A stretch of DNA of 64,000 nt from Selaginella moellendorffii. Lineage: Eukaryota; Streptophyta; Lycopodiopsida; Selaginellales; Selaginellaceae. Location of the stretch: assembly GCF_000143415.4 (NCBI RefSeq), contig NW_003314311.1:447673-511672 (forward strand), written 5' to 3'. Made by a program: the position numbers and the translations under genes. The notes beneath the pieces were generated by a model. It was not told the DNA's origin, made no database searches, and worked only from the letters and a program-made list of their open reading frames with translations. Positions 34,796 to 46,348 of this stretch are shown here, piece by piece (the stretch's first letter is position 1; each line of letters begins with the position of its first letter).

Positions 34796-36337
34796 TTAGT
34801 TATTAAAGCCACTCAAGCTAGTGAGGCTCCAAATGCTTGCAAGTAGCAGGTAAGTCACAGCATTTTGATCACTCAAGCTAAACAAGTTGTTTGTTACTCG
34901 AGCTCCAAGCTCCACATTGTTATGATTCTTGCAGGCACCAAGCAAACATGTCCACTCCCATGAATCTGGACAAAATGGCATATATGCTATGAGCTCTCCA
35001 GCTTCTTCTAGTCTTCCAGATCGAGATAAGAGATCCACAATGCAACAGTAGTGCTGCTTCGTTGCTTTCAATCCAAAATCCACAGTTAGTGAAACAAAGT
35101 AAGAGATTCCAGCTTGGGTTCTTCCAAGGTGAGTGCATGCTAATAAAACACACACAAAGGAAGCCTCATCTGGATTGATATTAAGCTCCATCAAGTAGAA
35201 GATGTCAAGAACCTCCAATGGCCTTCCATTTTGGGCATAACCAGCAAGCATAGCATCCCATGAAACACTGTTTCTCTCTTCCATGGAATCAAAGAGATGT
35301 CTTGCCATGTGAAGATGCCCGTTCTGAGCATATGCCGAGAGCATGGCCGTCCAGGAGAGAATATCTCTTTCCTTCATTGAGTGAAATATTTTCCATGCTT
35401 CTTTAAGGTAACCATGCTGGGAATATCCTGTGAGCATCGCATTGAAAGAGACGAGGTTGTGCTCTTGCATGGAATCAAACACGTATTTTGCTAACTCTAG
35501 ATGCCCGTTTTGGGAATAAGCTGAGATCATAGACGTCCAAGTTACTATGCTACGCTCTTCCATAGTGTCAAAAATTTCCTTAGCTTTATCTAAATTACCA
35601 TTTTCCGAATAAGCTGTTAAAATAGCATTCCTAGACACCAGATCCACCTCTGGTATAGTTTGAAATATTCCTTCTGCTTCTACAATATGCTCTTTTTCAG
35701 CATATGCTGCCAACATTGCTGTCGAGGAAACAAGATCATGTTCTGGCATAGAGTCAAATATGGTTTTAGCATCTGTTAGTTTCCCATTCTCAGTTAGACC
35801 ACTGAGCACACAAATCCAGGAAACTAGATTTGTCTCTTTGTTATGCTTCATGTCGTCAAACAAAATCTTTGCCTTGTCAAGATGCCCGGATCGAGAATAT
35901 CCCGCAAGCATCGCAGTCAAAGCTACAAGGTCCCATTCTGGCATCTGGTCAAAGCAGTATTTCGCCTTTTGCATGCATTCGGATTCTGTAAAGGCGACAA
36001 GCATCGACGTCCATGAAATCAAATCCCTCTCTGGCATTGCATCAAAGATACCCTTTGATTCTTCAAGATACCCCGTTTGGGCATATGCAGCAAGCATTGC
36101 ATTCCACGACACCAGATTTCTCTGCGGCATCTGTTCAAATATTTCACGCGCCTCATATGTAAATCCATTTTCAGCATATGCCGTAATCATCATTACCCAA
36201 GCAAAAATATCTCTATTTCTGCTGGAGAGATTGTCGAAAACTCTTCGTGCAGTGTGTGGATTACCCTGTTTGCCATGGAATCTTATTAAAGAACGCTCTA
36301 TCATAGAATATGTATGAGGATAGAAATAGTAGATCAT
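34796..36337 (-). CDS. PLS-class pentatricopeptide repeat protein
   Basis: Intronless ORF of 513 residues made of about a dozen tandem PPR motifs, mostly the 31-residue S type with the W(N/T)AMLAAYAQNGHL...A..IFD.MPERDLVSW pattern. The last L2/S2-like motifs are followed by HYCCIVDLLSRSGRLEEAGE, MPFCPDSWEWTCLLGAC and a shortened E-like motif that ends in YLLLASIWS. No E+ or DYW domain is present, so if it acts in C-to-U RNA editing it would need a deaminase partner. Such proteins normally enter mitochondria or plastids to bind single RNA sites; the N-terminus before the first repeat is short and I cannot assign a targeting signal. It is divergent from the PPR gene at 36370, with only 32 bp between start codons. 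Confidence 0.85.
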   Translation of the reverse strand: MIYYFYPHTYSMIERSLIRFHGKQGNPHTARRVFDNLSSRNRDIFAWVMMITAYAENGFTYEAREIFEQMPQRNLVSWNAMLAAYAQTGYLEESKGIFDAMPERDLISWTSMLVAFTESECMQKAKYCFDQMPEWDLVALTAMLAGYSRSGHLDKAKILFDDMKHNKETNLVSWICVLSGLTENGKLTDAKTIFDSMPEHDLVSSTAMLAAYAEKEHIVEAEGIFQTIPEVDLVSRNAILTAYSENGNLDKAKEIFDTMEERSIVTWTSMISAYSQNGHLELAKYVFDSMQEHNLVSFNAMLTGYSQHGYLKEAWKIFHSMKERDILSWTAMLSAYAQNGHLHMARHLFDSMEERNSVSWDAMLAGYAQNGRPLEVLDIFYLMELNINPDEASFVCVLLACTHLGRTQAGISYFVSLTVDFGLKATKQHYCCIVDLLSRSGRLEEAGELIAYMPFCPDSWEWTCLLGACKNHNNVELGARVTNNLFSLSDQNAVTYLLLASIWSLTSLSGFNN

Positions 36338-36369
36338 AACATCTTTTGACCGTTTAAAACTTCCATTCC
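36338..36369. promoter_or_regulatory. 32-bp gap between divergent PPR genes
   Basis: Sequence between the outward-facing ATGs at 36337 (minus) and 36370 (plus). It is too short for two separate core promoters, so each 5' UTR and promoter must overlap the other gene's transcribed region, or one start codon must be misassigned. Confidence 0.5.
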
Positions 36370-38451
36370 ATGAACCAGCTTGATAGAAACTCTTGCATTC
36401 TTGAGCTCAAGTCGTGCAAAAGCCTTGATGCTGCCAAAAATCTCCACTCCAAATTCCACGCCCTGATCTTTCAATCCGACGCCTACGTCCCCAACAAGCT
36501 CGTGGAGCTCTATGGCAGATGTGGGAGTGTCAATCTTGCCCGTTCGGTGTTTGACGGCATCAACAACAAGGACATCTACTCCTGGGTGTTGATGCTCTCG
36601 GCATATTCCAGAAATGGGCATATTCAAGAAGCCCGTAACACGTTTAACAGCATGCAAGAGCACAACTTAGTAGCCTGGAACTCGATGCTTACAGCATATG
36701 CCCAATCCGGGCATCTGCTAGATGCTCGGGATCTTTTCAATTCCATGCCAGAGAGAGACCTCGTCTCCTGGACCACAATCACTGTGGCATATGCGCAGCG
36801 TGGCTATATAGAGTCTGCAAAGGCTCTCTTTGATACCATGCCTGCAAGAGATCTAGTTACTCTTACCGCAATGCTAAATGCCTATGCACAAAACGGACAC
36901 TTGGACGAGGCAAAGTTTGTGTTTGATTCCATGAAGGAGAGAAATCTAATTTCCTGGAATGTGATGCTCACGGCATTTGCTGGTAGTGGGTTTCTCCAAG
37001 CGGCCAAAGATTTGTACCATTGTATGCCCGAGCATGACTTGATAACGTGGACGGCAATGTTGGTAGCGTTCGCATCGGACGGTCAAGTGGAGCAGGCCAA
37101 AAGAGTATTCGATCAAATGGACGAGAGGGATTTAGTCGCGTGGAATGCCATGCTTTGTGCATATGCCGACAATGGGCATCTGGAAGAAAGTAAGCGCTTG
37201 TTTGATTCCATGAAAGAAAGGAATATCGTCTCTTGGACTGTACTGGTCACTGCATATTCCGAGGTCGGGTATATTCGTGATGCGAGAATCCTGTTTGACG
37301 GGATGAAGGAGTGGAGTTTAGTGACTTGGAACGCGATGCTCTCGGCATATGCCCAAAATGGTCAAGTCCTTAAAGCAAAGAAGCTGTTTGACGAAATGGA
37401 CGAACGGGATGCTGTCACGTGGACCGCGCTGATGGTGGTTTACGCACAAAACGGACATCTTAAAGACGCAAAGCTCTTGTTTGATCGGATGGAGCACTGG
37501 AATCTCATCACATGTAACGTTCTCCTTTCAGCATATACCGATTCCGGGCATATTGATTCCGCGCGTGAACTGCTAGAGAGCATGCTTGAGCGGGATGTTG
37601 TGTCGTACAACTCAATGCTATGCGCATATGCCCGTCACGGGCATCTGGAAGATGCCTGGAGAATCTTAGAGCTCATGCCGGAGTGGAATCTCATCACCTG
37701 GAGCGCATTGTTCTCGGCATATGCCCAGAGAGGGTATCTGGAGGAGGCCATGAAGATGCTTTACAACATGAGCAGCGAGCCGGTCGTGTCATGGAATGCG
37801 GTACTATCATCGTACGGACAACACGGCTACATTGACGAGGCCAAAGCGGTGTTTGATGGAATCAAGGATAAAAACTTGGTAACTTGGTCGGCAATGGTTT
37901 CCACGTATGGACAGAATGGTCGACCCCTTGAGGCCAGGCGAGTCTTCGATTCGATGCATGAGAGAAACTTGGTGGTGTGGAACTCCATTCTTGCCTCTTA
38001 TGCGCGAGCGGGGCTTTCCAGCGAAGCTTTTGAGCTTTTCTATGGCATGAACATGATAGAGTTTCCAGACGATGTATCGTTTGTGTGTGTTCTTGTAGCT
38101 TGCAACCATCTGGGCGAGGTTTACCCTGCAAAGTTTTGCTTTGGGTCGATCGCCATGGACTTCGGCTTGGTTCCTACGAGACAACACTACTGCTGCGTGA
38201 TTGATCAGCTCGGACGAGCTGGTTTTCTCAGCGATGCCGAAGATCTTATCAAAACCATGCCTTACTCGCCGGATGCGCTGGACTGGAGTTGCCTGCTTGG
38301 AGCATGCACGAACCAGAAGGATCGCCGGCGAGGGGAACAATCCACCAAGTGTGTTCTTGAGCTAGATCGAAAGGATGGGTCGGCTTATGTGTTACTCTCG
38401 AACATTTATAAGTCCAGTTTGAAAGCCAAACTCTCTCATTCTGGTCTGTGA
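36370..38451 (+). CDS. PLS-class pentatricopeptide repeat protein
   Basis: Intronless, 693 residues. After CILELKSCKSLDAAKNLHSK, a normal start for plant PLS proteins, come about 18 PPR motifs, mostly 31-residue S units (for example SWTTITVAYAQRGYIESAKA and LFDTMPARDLVTLTAMLNAY). The array closes with HYCCVIDQLGRAGFLSDAED, MPYSPDALDWSCLLGAC and an E-like motif ending SAYVLLSNIY, then a short divergent tail; E+ and DYW are absent. Expected role: sequence-specific binding of organelle RNA, often at C-to-U editing sites, with a deaminase recruited in trans. Each repeat's 5th and last residues (N/T and D mostly) would set base preference. Closest visible relative is its divergent neighbour at 34796-36337. 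Confidence 0.9.
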   Translation: MNQLDRNSCILELKSCKSLDAAKNLHSKFHALIFQSDAYVPNKLVELYGRCGSVNLARSVFDGINNKDIYSWVLMLSAYSRNGHIQEARNTFNSMQEHNLVAWNSMLTAYAQSGHLLDARDLFNSMPERDLVSWTTITVAYAQRGYIESAKALFDTMPARDLVTLTAMLNAYAQNGHLDEAKFVFDSMKERNLISWNVMLTAFAGSGFLQAAKDLYHCMPEHDLITWTAMLVAFASDGQVEQAKRVFDQMDERDLVAWNAMLCAYADNGHLEESKRLFDSMKERNIVSWTVLVTAYSEVGYIRDARILFDGMKEWSLVTWNAMLSAYAQNGQVLKAKKLFDEMDERDAVTWTALMVVYAQNGHLKDAKLLFDRMEHWNLITCNVLLSAYTDSGHIDSARELLESMLERDVVSYNSMLCAYARHGHLEDAWRILELMPEWNLITWSALFSAYAQRGYLEEAMKMLYNMSSEPVVSWNAVLSSYGQHGYIDEAKAVFDGIKDKNLVTWSAMVSTYGQNGRPLEARRVFDSMHERNLVVWNSILASYARAGLSSEAFELFYGMNMIEFPDDVSFVCVLVACNHLGEVYPAKFCFGSIAMDFGLVPTRQHYCCVIDQLGRAGFLSDAEDLIKTMPYSPDALDWSCLLGACTNQKDRRRGEQSTKCVLELDRKDGSAYVLLSNIYKSSLKAKLSHSGL

Positions 38452-38757
38452 ATGTATTCTTTCTTCTATTATAATAGATGAGAATGTAAAACTTTGACCA
38501 CCTTTTAAGACAACAATATATCCTGTAATTTTATCAATAAGAATGTATGAGGATTTTTTAATTTTTAATTTTTTCTCCTTCTTTCCACTGTGTTTTCTTA
38601 GGGTTTGTGTGATCGCGCTCTTAGACATTGGAGCGCGCATGAGTTATGCATTTCTTTTGTCGCGTTAAAGTCCATCTTCGTCCGCACCCGCACCGAGAGA
38701 CACGGACAGGTAACTTGTCATCTTTTGTTATCTTTCTTCGAAGAGCTGTGATCATAG
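38452..38757. other. Spacer between PPR gene and ion-channel gene
   Basis: About 300 bp, AT-rich in its first half, probably holding the PPR 3' UTR and the promoter and 5' UTR of the downstream channel gene. A short plus-strand ORF at 38646-38828 overlaps the next gene's first exon in another frame and is not called. Confidence 0.45.
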
Positions 38758-41700
38758 ATGATGTTGCAATTGCCCGGCATAGCGAGCAATCCCTTGTGGC
38801 TCTCACCGTCTCCACACCGGCAATGTAGCAGGTAGAGTGCTCTAGAAATGGTGTTACAAAGAATAGAAGTTAGAAAAATCTCACATTAGCTCTCTCTGCA
38901 CAGGCCTGTGCGAGCGAGGAGGAAATGGTCAATCTATGCATCCAACAAAGGTACTGCGATTGAAAGGAGAGAAAAATCGTGTCGAAGAATAGCTAAAGTA
39001 TGAGCTTTCCAGGCTCCAAAGGAGATGGAGAATTGTTTCAAATGCTGCAAAGGTTCATGCGAAAGAAAGCGAGGGCCCTCAAGGGGGATTTAACAACATT
39101 GCGAACAGCAAACCATCACCGTAGACCTCTCACAAGAGTATGTATCTTTTTCGACTTTTCTCGCTCCGATCAATTCCACTCTACTTTTCCTTCTTTTGTC
39201 TCACAGACTGTGACACTTGGCCTGATTGCGGTCTCAGCAACGCTCTACCTTTGGAACTTGAAGGCTTCGGTTGCAAATATCTTGAAAAGAGTTTGCGTCG
39301 AGGCACTGTCGAGGTCGTCCTTGAATCGATTCGCGTCTATCAGCCTCTCTGCGCTATCAAACCACAGGAGAGAGTTTGTAGCAAACTTGAGGTGGTCCAT
39401 CGCCCATCTCTCGTATTTACTCGACGTGGTTCTCGAGCGCCATCCTACTTCGTGAGTAAAGCTTCAGGCTCTTTGTTTTCTCATCTTGTTTTGACGCAGA
39501 TATTTAGTGATTCTCGGGACAACTTGCGCGGTTCTTATTTTCATTGGAGGCTTTGCTTTCTACCATCTCAGGTAAAAAAATTCTGTTTTTTCTCCTGTGA
39601 CTGGTAAGTTTTTTACTCTTTCTTCTAGAACACGTAAGCAAACGCTAGGCGATGCTTTCTGGGAAGCATGGGCGTGTCTTTGCAACTCCAGCACACACCT
39701 GAAAGTAAAACTTACTCTTTTTTGCTTTGAAGTTCTCTCAACTTTTGTTTTGCTTGCAGGAACAAACCGTCGTGGAAAGAGCAACTGGATTGCTACTGGC
39801 GATTGGTGGTTTGATGTTCTACTCGCTCCTTACGAGCACACTCACGGCGCAATTCAAGGTTTTACTTCCGGAGTTCTCGTCTCTTTCTTTTCTAACAGCT
39901 TATACATCAGGATTTCAATCAAACATAACTCTCTCGTTTCCACTTGTAGAGCCGGATGGAAATCTTACGCGAGGGTGCGCTCTTTGAGGTGATGGAGGTC
40001 GGGCATACTGTAGTCTGTGGCACCAATAACCATTTGAGCACACTGCTCAAGCAGCTCAACAAGGCGCAAGACTTGGCGTTAAAAAATAAGACAGCAACTT
40101 CTCGGTATTTATATAACTTCGTGGCTTTTTAATTCGTTTTTTCATTTTCCAGAAAGAAGACTGTAGTTCTTCTATCCGAGAAGATGAAGAAAAGCAACAG
40201 TGTTGTCTCCAATACAATCAAAGAATGCAAGGCTTTGAATGTCCTGGTTCGAAGGTAAAGCTCTTTTTAGTGGATCATATTTTTTGAGCTCGAGTCATTC
40301 TTGTCCATTATTTTGCAGTGGCAAGCTTAACAAGACCTCGACGTTTCAAACAGTTGGTGCTTCCAGAGCCTCTCGTATCATATTTCTTGCGAGGAAAACT
40401 GATTCGTAAGTAGACCATACTAATGCGGTATTGATTGTTGTTTTTTTTTTCCTTTTCTCTAAACCAGATACGAGGCCGACGCAGATGTGGTGCTGTCGGT
40501 GCTGGCTTTGCAGCCATTACGCGAGGAAAAATCGGTGCAGGTTATCGCGGAGGTAATACTTTCTCGGTTTTTCTGGGTGCTAGAAGAACTTTTTGATGAA
40601 AACCAGGTATCTAAGGAGGGAACAGCTCAATTGCTTCAATCTCTCGCTGGCCAAAACATAACTACTGTGCAAGATTTATCCTCCAAGCTCTTGGTACAGT
40701 GCTCTCGACAGAATGGTCTTATAGACGTGTACCACGAACTTCTCGATCATGGAAGTATGTCTTTTGGATTCCTCCTCTGTATTATTTCCTGTGTTTCTTT
40801 TTATGCCTTGCAGGACAAGTGATCATTTTGCGACACTATCCGAGCTTAGCTGGTTACAAATATCGTGATGTGCGTCGTAGTTTTCAAGAGGTACCATTCT
40901 TTATTCTTGATATTATTATTATTTTCCTTTTCTTCTGAGAGATTTGATTTCTCTTCACAGGGAATTGTGTGTGGAATTATACGAGATGGTGCAATCAACT
41001 TTCATCCCAAAGATGGTCTTGCCTTGGAGTCTACAGACAGGGTATGAACTTTCTAGTCTTACAGGCGTTATAGCATTTTCTTGTTTTTTTCAGCTAATTA
41101 TTATTTCCCACAAGAACAGCAGTGAAGAAGTTAGTATACTTCCCGCGACTGCCCCGGCATTCAACATGGCAAGCGTCGCTAGAAGATCACTTAAACCTCT
41201 CTCAAAGGTAAGTCAAGCTTCCTTTCCAATTATCACAGTTGTAAACATATTTCGTATGGATGGTTTTTTAGATCGAGTGGAGCATTCCCAAGAAAGAGTA
41301 CATTCTTATACTGGGATGGAGACCATCGATGAAAGACATTGTTGCCGAGTATGACGACTATGTTGGTCCTGGAAGCGAGCTGGTAAAAATCTTTTCCCCT
41401 TCTAGTTTTGCGTTCCTTTTCTGAATGGAGATCTATTATTTGCAGCTGATCCTTGCTCAAGAGCCTCTTAAAAAGAGGCAACTGGTAACTTCGCCACTCA
41501 AGAACATCAGAGTTACTCAAAAGATTGGAAATCCTCTAAACGAGACAGACCTGGCAAGCGCGATATCCGAAGTCGAGGCTTGCAAATCCAGCACAGATGC
41601 CCTGTCCATTGTGGTCATCATCGACGATAAATGGCAGCAAGAAAGTTCGTTCGCTTTTTCTCACTAAGAACTCAAGTACTAAACCAGTTTTTGTTTATAT

Positions 41701-42426
41701 ACAGGCATTTCCAAATCTGATAAGCAGTCCATCTACGCACTTCTGCTCGCAGAATCTGTTTGCATCCATTTAAGTCAGGTGGAAAATCGTTCTTTCTTTT
41801 TTATTTCTCATTTTGCTTTACTAGGTTGCAAGCTTAGTTGCAGAGCTTGTAGACACAAAACTTGGAAAACAAGTTGTGAAAAGCCATGACACTTTGACAT
41901 TCATTGGAACAAGCGAGTTAATAGGACTAGTGACAGCCCAAGGTGATTTTTTCGATTTCTATTTTTTATAATTCTTCTATTTTTCAATTGTTTTGGTTTT
42001 CACCATTCCACAGTGGCCGAGAACACGGAGCTAAATGATATATGGACTGAGCTTCTCAATCCCTGGGGAAATGAAATCTATGTCAAAGTGAGAGACCGAG
42101 CGAAGCAAAAAAAAGTTCTCACCAAGGAAACTTTTCTAGGATATCGCTCTCTACATGAAATCTGGAGAGGCTCCAACGTTTCAGGAGCTTGCGGATCGAG
42201 CGGTTTTCCGGGATGAAGTTGCCATCGGCTATAGAATGCACAATAACACAGTAAGTTCTTCCTCTCTGATTGGTTTTTTCTTCTCTTGTTCTTTTTGTTT
42301 TCTCATGCAGTATTTTGTGTATAGGTGATCAATCCAGCTTCTAAAGATGTCCCACTGTGCTTCTCACGAGGGGATTCTCTTGTTGTCATCTGTGAGTTTG
42401 AATATGGAAATTATCAAGGGAATTAA
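38758..42426 (+). CDS. POLLUX-like plastid-envelope ion channel (PEC1/PEC2 type)
   Basis: Twenty-two short exons, 791 residues: 38758-38831, 38904-38950, 39013-39137, 39207-39451, 39500-39571, 39629-39704, 39760-39858, 39950-40104, 40153-40254, 40319-40405, 40468-40552, 40607-40754, 40814-40890, 40961-41041, 41094-41207, 41272-41382, 41446-41644, 41705-41778, 41825-41942, 42014-42087, 42140-42250 and 42325-42426. The N-terminus ([20 protein letters not shown], then Arg-rich) resembles a plastid transit peptide. Membrane spans include [30 protein letters not shown] and [14 protein letters not shown]. The pore-side segment [16 protein letters not shown] matches Arabidopsis PEC1/2 more than the ADSA filter of CASTOR/POLLUX. 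RCK-like domains start at [11 protein letters not shown] and [15 protein letters not shown]; the C-terminus has [15 protein letters not shown]. Expected role: cation (K+ or Ca2+) flux across the chloroplast envelope. Introns are 45-75 nt. Confidence 0.9.
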
Positions 42427-43692
42427 TCCAATTTAAGTTTTCTTTAAGAAAAATCAATATACCTTCAGGTATCCAAAAGATAAAATTTTAATTTTTAAGG
42501 CTACATTAAAGATAATTTTTTGTTTGCTTAAGCAAACCTGTATGGTAATGAATATACTTAGAATATGCTTGGATATTTTAGGATATTTTACCATCTAATG
42601 GTTGTTATTTATTTAGATTAATCTTGTATTTATAATTTATAAAAATGTTTATAATTTATAAAATTTCTTGAACCCTTTCTAGTATATTCTTTTTTATTCT
42701 ATCATCTAATGGTTGATGCGCAATAAGATTAATCTTGTGTTTATAAATGATAAACATGCTTATAATTATAAACTTTATTTGATCAATTGGATTAATAAGA
42801 AATTATAAAACAACTATTAAGCAAACCAAGTGTTGCTACATGCAATGAGTAGCAATTTAGTATTTAACATTTTATTTTTTGGAAACTTTGATGTCTTGTA
42901 CTACTAATAAAGTATTATATTTTGATGCTGATTACTAAATATGTGTTGATTAAATATTAATAAATATGCTAAAAGTGCTCCGAACCATAAAAATATGATG
43001 AAGATCATATACATACTTCTTTATAAAATTATTATTTTATTTTCTATTTAATATGCCCAAAAATTAACTACTAATAATAAATTTAATGTTATAATGATAT
43101 CTTCAAATATTGCAAGATCTCATACTTTACTTTTAGGCACAGTTTTGAAATAATTGTTTTTTTAGAAAAACTAAAATAAAAAGTAGGAAATAAATTTCAT
43201 TATCCTGTAATAACAATATCCTACTTATTATAAATATTTCAAACTAAATTTATATTGTTTTAAAGAAATTATTACCTCTATTTAATAATAATAATAATAA
43301 TAAATATATTTTACTTTATTTTTACTATTATTAAATTCAAAAATTTATAATTTATAAATACTAATTAAACATTTGTTAATTATAATAATATTATAATAAT
43401 TTTTAATAATATTAAAAATAAAATATCTAAGATAAAATTCTTTTATAGTAGTTTCTCTGAATAGATTTCCACTTTTATCATACTCCGCAACACATATGTC
43501 ATATAGATTATTATTAAATAATATTTTTATGTTTAAAAAATCATCTTAATCAAAATAATTTAAATAGTAAAGTTATAAAGATAAGTAGCTTATTTTTTTT
43601 AGTAATTCTAAAATCTCTATCAAATTTGGTTAGACACTTATTAAATTTAGCATATTCATTCATATTTATAAATTAATCAAAAAAATATAAAT
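42427..43692. other. AT-rich intergenic DNA
   Basis: Very AT-rich with runs such as (ATA)n near 43289-43300. No ORF of note. It separates the channel gene from Gypsy copy B. Confidence 0.6.
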
Positions 43693-43860
43693 TGTGAGGT
43701 CCAAGTGTACAACTACAATGCTGTATACTAATATTAGCATACTATGATTTTGATAGCTATCAAATTGGTTTCAATCTGGACCACTATATATAAATTGGGG
43801 TTTTTGGGCTAATTGATATGCACATTTTTGTATTGTATTTCCATATTCCATGCACTTATA
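43693..43860 (+). repeat. 5' LTR of Gypsy copy B
   Basis: Begins TGTGAGGTCC and ends CACTTATA, matching the copy C LTR over its length with many transitions and a deletion in the middle ('accactatatataaatt'). Confidence 0.88.
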
Positions 43861-46050
43861 TTAGTGGAGTTGAAGGGTAGCTTTGATTGTCCCTGAAGAG
43901 TGCTAGGATTTGGGATTTTAATTTAAATTTAGCCTTTTCATTATCCAAATCTCCTTTTTCTTATGGTTTTTTCCAACTTTTTCTCTTTTGCTCTTTCTTT
44001 TTGTTCATCTTCATGGAAGAGTAGCAGCCTCCTCCTCCTCTAACTCTGGAGTAACAATTGGTGCAATTGTTTGATGCTATGCAGTTATAATTGAACAATT
44101 AAACTTAGTTGATGGTGGCATTCATGACATGTGATATAGCTCCTCTTACTTTTGCTGCTAATTTTTGAGTTTAGCTAAAGTTCTTCTATGGGAATCTTAG
44201 GGATGATGTGTACCATTGAATCGATCACTTCTTAATGATTACCACATATTATTCTTGGGATGATGCTTGGGGTTTGTATGAATTTCCCACGTGTCTCTAA
44301 GGGACAGCGTTGCAATGATACAATGGTTTAAGTGTAGCCATTTGTGAGGATTGGAGTATTTTCCCAAATGTCTTCAAACATGCATTTGAACATGCTAATG
44401 ATTATAATAATGCCTTTCAATAATTGCATCATTTTCATTAAGAGCCATTTGAATTTGTGATGCAATTTAGTGTTTCATGTGGAGCTAAATATATCGGAGC
44501 GGATCAAGTTGAGTATGTTGTAGCTAGCACTTCGTCAAGATCTTATAGGACTTGTACATGCACTTGCTTTAGCCACCATTGATAATGCTCTTCACTTGGC
44601 ACAATGTCATAAGATTCACTTTTTCCACTTCTCATTGCACATTTTTTAGCTCCACTCTTTGTGGGAGATGGTTTTGTTCCAATGGAGGTTGATATTGCTA
44701 CTACCGAAGTTCAAGGACAAGGGTGAGGACATGGTTATGGCCGTAATGTCTACTGTTAGGTGTGTGATGAAGTTGGTCATACTTATCAACATTGTGGGCG
44801 TTTTCTAGATTAGCAATTTCTATTTCCTGGGTGGAGACTTTGGTATTAATAGTGTTCTATTAATGCTACTACAGTAAAAGGTTTGGACACCAAGATGCTT
44901 CCGAGAAACAAGGAGTCACACAAATACCAAAGGGACCTTGTGCGAATAAATTAATGACTCTTCCATCTTTCTTTTAGGAGTATCATCAAGGGGTTCACTC
45001 TGAACCAATGCATCTAGTGTTTACTTTAAAATTTATTTTTATAATAAAAGATGTTTTATTTTTTTTTTCATATTGGTTGATATATGTTTGAGTTTATTTT
45101 CTATTGCTCAGCCTATTACCACATGTTGCCGTTTACATTTGTGTCGTGTGGGTAGAGCTAGTTTGCATTCTTTACATGTGCATGAGATGAGGTAAACCTT
45201 GTTTGCTTGATGTTGGATACTTCCTCCTTAATCAAGTGGTGTTTTAGCATTCCTATCCAAAGTGGATTCTTTCAGATAATATTCCTATATTTATAGCTGA
45301 GGCATTTTATGTTTTGACATCTCGGTTAGGGATACACCACACTTTCATAAGTGCTTAACATTCATAGTCAAATTATTTGGTGGAATAGCTTGTTCAGACT
45401 TTCAAAGGAATGATTGCAAAGTACGTGAACTTTTAACAATTGAATTGAGATGGTTATTTGTTATCTCTTCAATATGTGTATGTCATAATGGTGTAGAGTT
45501 CTATTAGTATTTCACCATATAAACTTCTATATGGTCATGATCCAATACTACTAATAAAGTTGGATTTACCTTTGCGATTGCCATGAGTTGCCAATGCTAG
45601 CTTGTGGAATTAATATTTGACGAGCATTCTTCTATTTGTTTGAGTAGAGTCTGCTAAACACTTGAGCCATGTACAAGTGGGACAACAATAGCGTTATAAC
45701 TCCCATCATCATCCATATATAAAGTACAAAGTGGATGACTTAGTGTTAATTTGTTTTCCCCAACTTAGGGTACGTGGTTTATCTAAAAGCCTACTTGCTC
45801 AGTGGAAAGTACCGTATCAAGTGTAAGAACAAGTTGGATCTCAAGTTTATGAAGTTTAACATAATATCCAATAGGTCAATCCTCTAAAAATTATACATGT
45901 GTAACAACTAAAACACTTCATACAAAAAGATCAAGAATAATTGACATCACCTACAGATCCCCCAATGCCACTTTTTAATGTCCCTCTAAATCCTAACCCA
46001 TCCACAAGAGAACCTGGAAAGTCTTTTATCATTCCAAGAGGAAGGAATGA

Positions 46051-46223
46051 TGTGAAGTCCAAGTGTACAATTACAATGCCATATATTAATATTAGTGTAG
46101 TGGGATTTTAGTAGCTATTGGATTGGTTTCAATTTAGACCATTTACTCCTACATATAAACTAGAGTTTTTGGGCTAATTAATATATATATTTCTGTATTC
46201 TATTTCCATTCCATGTACTCACA
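46051..46223 (+). repeat. 3' LTR of Gypsy copy B
   Basis: Begins TGTGAAGTCC just after a polypurine tract (ccaagaggaaggaatga) and ends GTACTCACA. It is followed by AAAT, the target duplication. Confidence 0.88.
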
Positions 46224-46348
46224 AAATTCAAATTTGTATTAAAAAATAATAAATATTTTTATATACTACTAGGTGTGTTAATATATACTAATAAAATACA
46301 TGAGTTTTAAATTCTTTATTAATTTCATACTTTACATAAACTAAAAAC

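Larger units (their letters stand above)
43693..46223 (+). mobile_element. Decayed Ty3/Gypsy element, copy B
   Basis: Flanked by LTRs at 43693-43860 and 46051-46223, with a 4-bp target duplication AAAT at 43689-43692 and 46224-46227. Gag-derived sequence runs about 44015-44945 and protease-derived sequence to about 45195. The reverse transcriptase and RNase H are deleted, and integrase sequence resumes at about 45210 to 46010. All frames are broken by stops. Compared with copy C, most changes are C-to-T and G-to-A. It cannot move on its own. Confidence 0.88.

Noticed and set aside
35760-36317. 185-codon plus-strand ORF
   Set aside because: It is antisense to the PPR gene at 34796-36337. The repeat array keeps the opposite frame open, and the peptide has no independent domain.
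36600-38200. Regular 93-nt periodicity resembling an array
   Set aside because: The periodicity is explained by 31-codon PPR repeats. The units are diverged coding sequence, not identical repeats with unique spacers, so this is not a CRISPR array.
38646-38828. 60-codon ORF as the first exon of the channel gene
   Set aside because: Its frame cannot be joined in phase to the second exon. The ATG at 38758 with donor at 38832 joins in phase and gives a transit-like leader.
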